Source: Patiria miniata (taxonomy: Eukaryota > Echinodermata > Asteroidea > Valvatida > Asterinidae). Taken from it: DNA of 64,000 bases. Below are positions 35,101-47,100 of this stretch, piece after piece. The DNA lies in the NCBI RefSeq assembly GCF_015706575.1, contig NW_024037071.1, positions 10,095,774 through 10,159,773 of the forward strand. The letters are read 5' to 3'. A model generated the notes under the pieces. That model saw nothing but the letters and a program-made list of their open reading frames with translations, was not told the origin of the DNA and did not search any database. Numbering within the stretch: position 1 is the stretch's first letter; each line of letters begins with the position of its first letter. The translations under genes were made by a program, and so were the position numbers.

Positions 35101-38100
35101 TCGATAGTCCGAATAGATGATAGGGTTCGATAGTCCGAATTGAGAATAAGGTTCGATAGTCCGAATGGGCAATACGGTTCGTCAGTATGACACTTCGGAC
35201 TATCGGACCTTACTGTTGATTCGGACTATCGGACCTTATTGCCGATTCGGACTATCAGACCTTATTGTTGATTCGGACTATCGGACCTTATAGTCTTTTC
35301 GGACTATGGAACCTTGTTGTCAGTTCGGAATAATGAACCTTCGGACTATTGAACCTTATTTTCGTTTCGGACTATTGAACCTTCGGACTGATTGACCTTA
35401 TTTTAAATTCGGACTATTGAACCTTCAGATAAATGAACTTTCAGACTAATGAACCTTCGGATTAATGAACCTTCGGATTAATGAACCTTCGGATTAATGA
35501 ACCTTCGGACTATTGCATCAAATGTTCGGATTAACAACCTTATTTCATTTTCGGACTAACGAACCCCCTCTTATGGAAATTTTGTGCATTCGGACTATCG
35601 GACCTTCGGACTTAAGAACCTTTGGACTATCGGACCTTCGGACTATCGGGCGGCCCCCGACTCAAACACTGTATGATTTATGGATTCATCAGATAATAAA
35701 AAAAAACCTGTAATACAGGGTGAATAAAAAAAACAACGAAACCCAGATGTAGGAACTATTGTTTTAGTGAAGTTCTGCATGTAGTACTTTCAAAATCTAG
35801 GATATGAAAGCCCAATTCATAAGCTTTCTTTAAGAACAAGAATCATTCAAATCACTCATGTACTTTTCAAGTCACGGAATTTTAAACACAACCACTGTTT
35901 AAAGTTCTGTCCACGGATCACAAAAAAAAGGCGTGCGTTCTTTCAGCAACACGAAAACAATTCACACACATCCCTATGAGATTTGTTTTCGGTTTGCTGA
36001 AAGAACACTTGCTTTTTTGGACAGAACTTTAAAACGGTGGTTGTGTTTAAAATTCTGTAACTTGGAAATTACATGAGTGATTTGAATGATTCTTGTACTA
36101 AAAGAAAGCTTGTGAATTGGGCTTTCATATCCTAGATTTCGAAAGTGCTACATGCAGAACTTCACTAAACAATGGTCCCAACGTTTGGGTTTCGGTTTTT
36201 TTACTCACCCTGTACAATGTAATACTAATTGGTTTTATTACAGTGTATCTAAAATGTGGATCTCTCAATACTGCATTGAGTATTCCAATACTTTGTTGTA
36301 ACATGCAGTGCAAGTAGGGCTGTGCATCGGAACCGGGTACCCGACCACTGATGCCAGGAACTGGTTCCAGATTATGTGATTGGTTACCTGTAACCAACTT
36401 AACAAATTACTTTTGTAACTTCTCAGACAATGAAAAAGAAAGATTTTGAATGTCATCTGTGGAGACTTTCAAAAATGAAAACCAGGCTACATGGAAAAAC
36501 AAAACAGAATCACACTTATAACAATGTTTGTGAAAATATTATTTACACCATAAAGCTACATACTGAGCTCGCTGCACACACTTGTATCTTGCTGTATTGA
36601 CGCACCGATATGGTTAGTTTCATCTTGCGGACCTTTATGAAAAATCTGAACAGCAACTTATGAGATTTGAATTTTGGAGTTGGGGTTCTTTAACAGGTAC
36701 CCAGGTACTTGTACCCGGGTTCCTGTACTACCCGTAAATGCACATCACTAAAATCCAATCAATCTTTGACCAAAACCGGGGGTGGGAGGGGAGTCAAAAA
36801 AGTGGGTTTTGAAATGCAGAGTATGACGTTTTTTTTCTAACCTGACGTAGGATGGTGCGAATCTACCCACTTCACAAGGAGAACACCCCCTTCTTCTCAA
36901 GATCTTCTGGGAGCGTATCATCCTGGACGAAGCCCACAGCATCAAGAACCACAAGAGCCAGACGGCTATGGCTATCTGCCGGCTACGTGCTAGGGCTCGT
37001 TGGGCTGTGACAGGCACGCCGATCCAGAACAACCTGGTGGATATGTACTCGCTCTTGAGGTCAGTCCAATTCGTTTCTCAACCTCAGGAGAATCAGATTG
37101 TTAAAGACATGCAGACTATTCCTTGCTCCCCAAAATGCATGACTCATGCACTTTTTTTGTACTCGCAGTTGATTTTTTTTTCTTTGAAGTCGCACAAACC
37201 TATATCATCTTTGCTTGAGCGCCAGACTTATGGCAGCATTACATACGGGTGTGTTTGAGTCCCTTTCAGTGGGCTCCCCTAATTTCTCTTTGAAACCGAG
37301 TGAGGGGATATTTGTGCACGTAGTCCATAGACTAAGTAGAAGTAAAGTCTGTCACAAGCCAATTTGGCCCATCAGGCCGGAATTTATCTCCAATTTCCTT
37401 GGCATGAAACAACTGAGAATTTCTAATCCCCCTGGATGGGATGCCAAGTCCATCGCCGGTTACTCCCCAGCTAATGCCCGTACCCATTTGTACTCCTGGG
37501 TGGAGAGAGGCAAGTGGGGATGAAGTGGCTTGCCTAAAAGGACACAACATATGGCCAGCAGCTGGATTCGAACCCCTGACCCTCTGATCATGAGTCACGA
37601 ACCCTAGACACTAGGCCACACTCCTTATAGACTGCATGTACAGGTACCTGACATAAAATTGCAGGCTTAAACAAGCAAGTGACTATTTAATTGTTCAGAT
37701 TGCTATGCGCTTTAATAAAAGGAGATTCACTGGCTGGACTGTCATACAGCTATGGTTTGTCTGTACAGATGTAGATGATTGATAAGCCGACTGCCCACGT
37801 ACTGTTTGCCTGCCGAAAGTTAATTGATCTGTGATTGATCAAAAAAAGAAGACGTTAACAAATGTTTCAACATGTAACCAAAATGAGAACTACCACTCTG
37901 TGATCAAAAGTTGGGTGTGTTTTTTTAATTTTTTTTATTTTTATTTTTTAAACTCTGTTTCATTTTCCAGTGTTCAAATATTGATAATCGGTGAAATATT
38001 TGAATGGTCATTTGTTTTGCACAGGATTATTGTTAACAGCATGTATACTATTATTGGATTCCATCACGTTGAAATGAGATTTTGGATTGACTATTTATTT

Positions 38101-41100
38101 CTCTTGACCTGCTTGTGCAGATTTCTGAGATGTTCCCCCTTTGATGAGTACAAAGTCTGGAAGAGGCAGGTAGACAACAACAGTAGTAAGTCTCGTCATG
38201 TCTTCATTTCTCACAAATTTTTTGTCTCTATCCCCAACACTCTTTCCATTCCTTCCCATCTCACACAAAAAAAATAACAAGAAAGGGGCCACTCGTGTTG
38301 GAAGTGTTTCAGTGCCACACAAAGTATTCAAGAATTTGATATGGCACAAAACATATTAAGGTTGCCAGTAACTGCCACATGGGTCTTTCTTTAAATGTTG
38401 GGTCCACTTTTTGCCCTGTCTCTGTTACATCTGCCATCTGTGAACTTATAACTCTGACGCACTCTTTAATGCAGTCTTCCTCCAAGAGTGATTATAAATA
38501 CCAAACTATCTATATTTTTGTACTTAACAAAAACACAAACATTTTTGGAAGTCATTCCTAATGATACTTGAATTACAACTTACAAAGTTCAGAGAAGGAA
38601 CAGGAAAAATGGCACACTTTGGACCCTGAATTTACATGTATAGAACATGTAGAATGACACAAATGCAAAACCTATTCTACATGTGAATCAGCATTCACTG
38701 GAGTTCAATTATTTTGTTGTCAAAACAATGGCTCATATATGAGAATGAAAACGAATTTTGATTCAAAAACAAAGAACTAATTGCACTAGGCTTTACATGT
38801 ATAACCTGGATGCTGATTAAAAAAGTACAAACATAAACATTACTAGAAACCCCCCCCCCCCCATTTTTGTTGTCAGTTTACTCTCCAATTCTTCTATTTG
38901 TAAACTGTTCATCATTTCATGCGCTTACACCTGTAATTATATAGGCTTACTGAGTCTGAATGTGATTTTTCTTTCAAATTTACTGTGCAGTTAGAGTAGG
39001 ATGCACAAACTTTGAGCACAATACACAAACCAAAACTTCTCATGCCTCATGCCCCGTAAATGTGTTGAACGTGACAAATTTACAAGGGGGATGTAAGTTT
39101 GGGAAGAATTCCATATATGGACATCACTAATTTTTCCGAAAGCGATTACATGTACTAAAAAGTCAAATTTAGCGGGGAAAATATTTAAGCATTCACTGAG
39201 AAAATACTTGGAATTTTCAGACCAATTCCATAGGGTTTGTGCACAGGGTGTCAAGTGATGTCCAGGTATGGAATTCTTTCCACGAATTTTTTCGTCGTCC
39301 TTTCTGTTGCCAAAAATCAAATTGTCCAAAAACAAACGTTGCAGGGTATTAGGTCAAGGTTAAACCATTATATATGTCATGTTTTTCCGCATTTTTCCAC
39401 AGGTCAGCATTGAGAAAAATCTGTGCAACCAATTTTTTTTCTATTGTAGAGTGAGTTTATTTCCTGCATGTTGACGGAGAATGCGTAGGCTACCTCATCT
39501 CTTGCCTTGCTTCCTCAACCTGAATGTCTAATTTTTAAAACGCTTTCACCACTTCCTTAGAATCTGGCAGCAACAGACTCAACGTTCTGGTGAAGAGCCT
39601 GCTACTCAGACGCACCAAGGACCAGAAGAACACAGCGACAGGCAAGCCCCTGGTGGCACTGCCTGAGAAGCGTTGTCACAGCCACCAGATAGACCTGTCT
39701 GCTGATGAGAGACGAGTGTACGACAAACTCTTTGGAGAATCCAGGTATTGAAGCATTCACTGAAATTATGTGCTGTATGAATATTGTGTATATATTGGAT
39801 GCGATCGGTGGATTTGCGGAGCATTGCGTTTGTGCGATCGGTCGATCCTGTAGGGAATCTCAGACTTTAATTCCCTGTTTTAAAACCATCCTCCGGAGCC
39901 GTGAAATAGAAAGAAAAGTAGATTGACTGATTGCAGTGCGATAGACCTGCTATCCCGATAGCGCTGCGCGTTGACCCAATAACGCAGATTCACCGATCGT
40001 GCCCATAGGCCATCAGCCTGGGTGTTTGGTCAGTATCGAATCGGGGCATAAATGATTATAGTGCGCATGCGCAAGGTACATGTATATACCGCCCCTAGAG
40101 TGTAGGGCTGAGTCAATTCGAATAATTGAATATTCGAATGTTCGACCTTCCAATCGATCGAATATTCGAATATTCGGTTATTTGGCCATTCCAAATTCCC
40201 TCAAAAGCAAAAATATGCCATACATGTACATGTAGTCAACGTACGTGCGCACGTCAGCATGCCATGCATGATTTCTTCACAGGTAAGTCAGGTATTTGAC
40301 AACAATCAGTTGTTCTTCAGTCGTCAGTAATTTAAAGATTAACAATAACCAGAGAAGCTAGAGTGAAGGATTCCTTGTTTGCATGGGGGACGTATTAAGC
40401 CGTGAACCCCAAACACGGCGGGTGGCGTCAGCTATTGTGACTCTCCGACCCTTAACTCGCAAACAGGAACCGAGCATATCTATTACTGGAAGCTTCTTGA
40501 AGTCTACAAAACGGTGTACTTCCTAGTCACAGTATTGAGGAAAAAAAAATCACTTTTATAATAATAACTCGCACTTTTGTCACCAAGAATTGAGGAAATG
40601 ATTTTATATCATTTTAAATAAACTTATTCTCAACAACCAAAAACTCCAAGAAAAAAACCTATGATATTTAATGTCTTTATTCAATGAAATATGGGTCTTT
40701 GAATTGTAAATGCATATTTAAGTTTATGCAAATAATGGGCGTAGGTGCGGCATACACACGCCCCAGCTTGACACGTGCAAAGCAGTATTTCCTTGTTTGC
40801 CCACAGGGGATGTATTATAAGCTGTGTACCCAAAACACGAAGGGTGACATTTCAGCAAAAAAAAAAAAATCGCCAGCCGAGCTCCGGCGGGCGCATTGTT
40901 GGCGGGCTAATTAGGGCACAGGTGCGCTGACCCGGTTCTTTTGTCTGGCTAAGTGCGTGCTCTGGAGATAACTTTCAAACAAATAGGCCACTAAAAGGTT
41001 TGGATATTCCAACTTGCAACATTTTGATACATTTTGTCTAGCTGTGGTTTTCTATGCTGGGAATCCGGGGTACGGTGCGGTGAGTTGACTGCAAAGTCTG

Positions 41101-44100
41101 TCTGGCGAAATAAATGAGAGCTCTTTTGAGTTTGAAATCCTCTCTGTTGTCTGCCCTTTTTCTTGCGTTTTGCTCGACTTGGAGGACATAAGCCAGAGGT
41201 TCCCGCTATTATTACTGAAAGTATAATTGCTGAACTAGTTTTTGAAGTGTTTATGTATGTTTTATTTGTGCAAATACTGGGTGCAATTAGCAGACTAACC
41301 CAGCGAACAAAGCTGACGGACAGCGAACGAAAATGTGTTCGATAAAAGGGTGCTCTGATCAGTTGAGAGAACTAGTTCATTTTGTACATGTACATGTATA
41401 TAATTACGGAGGCATTGAGGCGAACATCTAACAGCCATAATAAATTTACCCCTAAAAGTAAACAAGAAATTCTTTTAGAAAAATCCCAGAGTCCGTAACG
41501 TAAATGAACCAAGGTTTTCAAAACGTTTTAATGTAATGTTGGGGTTCATGACAAGTTTTCTACAACACCGCCACGTGCTGTGGGCAGCATACTGCGTGCA
41601 AGGCGATTCCCTATAACCACGTGCATTCGACACGATTGAACAGGCGATGGAAAACTTTGGGGGGAATTGGCTTCGCTGTATCAGTGTAATGTACCGCTTC
41701 TTGTGCGACCCTGTGCGAGCAGTACGTCCTCAAAATAAGTACATGAAAACGGAAAATACAAAGGCCCACACAGAAAAAAGAAATCAAGTTCTTTGCATGA
41801 GATTGCAGAGGTCTTCTACATCGATGTTGGCATGCCATTTTCGCGATGTCAATAGCCGATCCAGTAAGCCCCTCCCACTGCGCATGTGGGCAAATTAACA
41901 CGTGCTCCTCTCCAATGCCACGCTGCATTTTCCTATGCTGCACACATGTAACACCAACGCGCGGGGAAACTTGCCAGGATCGCATCGGGGAAAACAGCGG
42001 CGGTTTTCTTTTGAAAGTAGGGATTGTAAGTAGGACAACAACAAACAAAAATACGGACAACGGAAACGTTACTACTCATGCTAGAAGTTTGATATGAAAA
42101 GGTGTCAGGAAGTGTTTTGTGAAGACATGAAAGACAAAATGTCTTGTTTATCTTGTCGGAAGCATCAGCGATTGGTGTTGCAGTCCGGCGTTAAAAAAAT
42201 GGGTTGGCTTTACTGCAAGCACTCCCAAAGCAGAAGTAATATATGTATGGCATTATTGCTAAGGCATATATTTTGTATACAAGCTACTTTTATGGGTTTT
42301 TTTGGCAGCAACTTGAAACTTAACTTTGAGAATACACTTTTGTTGTTAAAAAAAAAAAATTTTCCACCTTTTTATTTCATTGCATATCACCACCGAATAT
42401 TCTTATTCGAAAATAAATATTCGAATATTCGATTATCGATCGAATAACCGAAGATTCGAATATTCGGCACAGCCCTACTAGAGTGGTAACAAGCATTTTG
42501 ATGGACATTTTGAAAAAAGGGTGATAACACCCAAAAAGCTGCCACCGCTGCAATGCTATCACATATTTTCCAACTCTGGAGGTGTATACCTTGCCAAAAA
42601 TCGTTATGACGATTATTCCCTCATCTGATACCGGTGGCCAACATTCTAGACCGAAGGTGATGGCCTACCAGTACGTGTAGGTCTTATTACCCTTTCATTA
42701 CTGAGAATTATGTTCCTGCATCCCTGAGCACCTTTGTGTATTACCTGCAGCTAGATATATTTTTGTTAAATGCTGTTACAAATTGTACGCCTAAAGTTCT
42801 GGTCCCAGGCCAATGCGGATTGATATAAGCGTTTTGTAGCTGCCTGTGATGTGGAGATTTCCAACTGTCTGAATGGTATTGAAAGGAGCTTGTGCTGTCT
42901 TCTATGGATGTTGCCATACTGCAATTTATTTCATAAAACACGCAGTGGTTCTCAGTTAAAGGGAATATACATCATTTGCTTTTGCTGTAATTTTCAGAAA
43001 TGGATGGAATTGGGGGGTTGGAAATATAAAGCAAATATAGTTACACTGAGTTTTTTGAGGTTTTGGGTTCGAAAATGCTATAAAAACCAATAAAAACGAT
43101 CATTTTCCTGTAGTCTGGTTCCCTGACTCCATATAAGAAGAAACAGAGCAGTTTACATACATTGGGGAATTGTAAGGTCAGGGAACCAGTCTAGCTGGCT
43201 CGTACCCGTTCATAGGTTTGTAATCGATTGCAAACAAGTGCAATGGTCAATTGGGGCCAGTATTTGAAAAAAAGCCAGTTGTTTCCAACGCTGATCGGCC
43301 GATCAGCGTTGGAAATTGATACAAAAATACCACTTTTCTTGAAAATGACAGTATACCAGGTGCCATAATTTTACAGGATGCTTTAGACTGTCATTTACCA
43401 ACATCCTATTAAGGTATTTCGCAAAAACTTGGTAGTTTTATTTTTCGATGTTTGCAAATGTTGTATATTCCCTTTAATAATGAGTTCAAGGCACTGTACC
43501 GCCCAAGACCGCCCAAAACTGCCATACCTATTAGTGTAACTGAACAGCCTGGGACTGCACTAGAAGGTTGGTGGTACTGTGACGAGTACAAACAGTAGTT
43601 ATACCAGTAGGTGTTAAGAATGGATTGACAATGTTTGAAAGGTGTTGCCCTTTTGTACAAGAGTTTTTACTTTCTCCATTTTTACACTGATTGGCTCTGG
43701 AAATGAACCATCTCAGTATTGTTGAGGAGTATTTTCACTTGCAGATTGACCACATGGCCCACTGTTCCATTTCCAAGACAAAAGCTGAAACATTATTCTC
43801 CTTCCCTGCTAGGTCCAAAGTGCAAGACTACATCAACTTCCATGAGGAGAAAGACAAGGCTCAAAGGTCAGGGGTCACTGGCAAGACACCAGCCCTGTTC
43901 ACCAGCGCTGGCAACCTGCCAGCGGCCAGGGGCGGGGCCATGGGCAAGGCCATGGGCGGAGCCACGGGTGGGACCATTGGAGGCACTGCCCAGGGCCAAG
44001 AGCAGCGTATGCACGCCAGTCACATCTTGGTCCTACTGCTGCGGCTGAGGCAGTGCTGTGGCCACCTCAGCCTTCTGAAAGAGGTGAGGAGAATTGGAGC

Positions 44101-47100
44101 AGTCACCATAAAACTTTGGTTTTATGAATACAGAAGGGTCCAGAAAAATCATTGTTCAGTATAAAGGTTGTTCATTATGGGCTCTGTACACAAGTACCCC
44201 TTTAACGGCCAGAAAAGGAGAGTTGGGGGAGACCTAGACTGGTTCCCGGTCCATCCACTGATGTATTTCCATTGATCCCAAGTTATTGGGTGTTGTGATT
44301 AGTCTGGAAGACCATCGCAAGTTAAAATCGAACGTATTCACGCGCCGACAACGCCTGATGATGCTCACGGGCGAAGACGCTATGGCTTAGCTTTGTGCAC
44401 ATTCAGGATAAATAAGTCGTGCGTACTCTGCGCGCGAACCAGTCCCGTACGCACACGCGGTGTCCCGTCCAAGGGGCTCTCAAAAGTGGTGAAAACGCGC
44501 CCTCTTTTGTTGGCGCACGGAGCCTATAGTGATACCAGGTGCAATTTCAGCTCAGAAAACTTTGTGGATGGAAATGTGAAAATAGAAAGTCTGGACGTCT
44601 GGGCGGTGCTACTACACGTAAACTTAATCAGATACTTCATGTTGATTGATGTTTCTGGGAATGTGAGCTATCCATCTATTTATAAGATTGTCAATCTGCT
44701 GTAAGTTTTCGAAAGTCCCTCGTTCACCGTGGCACAATATTTAGGCCGCCATGTTTGTTAACGTTATATCCCTCGCTTTGATGTTCAAGATAGTATACCA
44801 TGAGAAAGGTCTATAGGTCCCAAGTTGCGTTAGTTTAATTTGCCTTTAATGCTTTAGAACCCCCCCCCCCCCCAAAAAAAAAGGTTTACTCCTTGTCACA
44901 AAGTGTGAAATTTACAGTCGGACGTCTGTCACACACAAAAATGGGTGTGCCCAGTCGGAGTTTGCACTGTAAATGTTCTGTGACGACTCAAACATTGACT
45001 AGCTATACATAGCACATGTACATTCGTCTCAGCAGTTTTTGTGTTTCATTTCACCCACTGCTGTTTTAATCCACTTTAACCCATTAGTCCCTGTACTGCC
45101 CTGTATGGTACCAAACGCCCTACCTGTTGCTTCCTTTATCGCCAAAACCGCCCTATAACACCTCATCCACAAATTTTGTGTCTTGATTGGCCGAGAGCGA
45201 GTCACATGGTACTTTATATTTTTGTTATCTTTCAGTGCACAGCCAAAAGTACTATACCCATAGCAACCAAAGTACTATACACGTAGCAACCAAAGCACTA
45301 TACCTGTAGCAACCAAAGTACCGGTGCTATACGCACTGTGTGCAAAATGCATAGGGGTATGTGTGTTGCGTTTGTGCGTTGCGCGCATTGTTTCCAAGAG
45401 CGAGCGCTACAGAGCTGGGTTCAAACATTTCGTAAAGGGGTAGTTTAATAGAAAAAGTGCAAGTTAATGTTCAACTAATGGACCGATCCAGTAAGCTCCG
45501 CCCAGTGCGCACGTGGGCAAATTAACACGTGCTCCTCTCCAATGTCACGCTGCATTTTCCTTCCGCGCGCATCATACGCGCCTGCACGCATGTCGGACTT
45601 TAGTGCACGCACGTCGGACATAAATCACGACTGTGATTGGTCAGAATATCATGGGGCGGTGCTTACTGGATCGGTCCATTTGGTATTCAGTTAGAAGTAA
45701 ATTTTTATTGTATTCAGATTAAATTTATCATTGCTTAAAATCAAGCAGAATCTGTGGGAGAGGTGTTATAAAACAAATATTGACTGCTTTTTCGCCGAGG
45801 GAAAATAGAATGCTCCATGGATCACCAAGGGAGGCTAGTTTTACTACACCACTCGAAGCAGTCAATATTTGTATAATATGGTTTGATGGATTCATCCCAG
45901 AATAAATAGAATGTGAAACAAGTTGTTCAGGCCCTAGTGGGTTCATAGGCTGATACTTTTGTATCTACTTATTTCCAGGCCGTGGACACTGAGAGCTGTG
46001 AGCCAGAGGGCATTGACCTGGACGTGGTCGGGCAGATGAAAGAGATGACCATTGGAGATGATGAGGAGGAAGGATTGAGGAGAGGAGACAGGGAGGACAG
46101 GATCGCATCCAAACCATCCATCTTCAACAAGATGATGCCCAGCACTAAAGTCAGTGGGGAAATAATGTGATCTAATTGTTAGAAGCACTACATAAAACTT
46201 CCATCATCATTATTATCAATAATTACAGTAAGCGCCCATCATTTGTAATTTGTGCATTATGTTTGTTTGAGGCAACAAAAGTGCTCAAAATCTAAAGAAG
46301 GGTGCTGAACAGTTAACCTGATGAAATTTCAGCTCAGTTTTCAGCTGTGTATTCCGAGAAAACAAAATTCTAGGATCTCAATTACAGATCAAAAGTTGTT
46401 AAGTCATGTTTTGAATTGGGCCTGAATTCTGCGTCTGAGACACGTTCTCACTGAGCCGACTGTAGTTACCTGATGCCATGCACTGAATGGACAAATTATA
46501 GCAACGGCGCGCGTGTGCGTCGTGTCAACGTTTGCGCGCGCTTCGCTGAATAAAAAAACGAACTACTAATGGAAAGTTCCAAAGCTGCGTCTTTAGACAC
46601 ATCGTTGGAAAGGCTTCCTTCATTGATTTCTTCAAAATGACAGCTTGCCAGAAGGAATATTTTCACAGGGAGTTTAGTCCCATTACTATCTTTAAACCAA
46701 GTATGCTTTTCAACAATAATTATGTCAGTTACTTTTTGGATAGCTGCAAATGATGGACTGTACCTTTAACCCATTAATAACCTCTTCCCTATTCTGCTCA
46801 TTACAAGTACCATGATGATAACTTGTTTGCGTCTCCCCATTTTTCACAAACCAGATTGCTTCAGTGCTCTCAGCCCTGCGTGAGATTCGTCGCAGCAGTG
46901 GCAGCAGCCAGCCCGCCTCCAGCAAAACCCCGCCCATCATGAAGAGTGTCATCATCTCCCAGTGGACCCAGATGCTGGACGTGATGGCAGCCCACCTGAC
47001 GCGTGCCGGCTACCGTTACTGGAGCATCCGCGGCGACGTCCCACCAAAGAAGCGATCCGAGGCCCTGGAGGACTTCAACAACAACCCCCGGGGGAGGGAG

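Noticed and set aside
34921-35658. CRISPR-like array
   Set aside because: The repeated words have no unique spacers of constant length, they invert halfway, and the host is a eukaryote.
37215-37523. 102-codon plus-strand frame
   Set aside because: It spans the end of a MITE fragment and a SINE in TTF2 intron 12.
41611-42060. 149-codon minus-strand frame in the hAT-like element
   Set aside because: No transposase motifs are visible. It crosses a MITE-derived segment and is likely chance.
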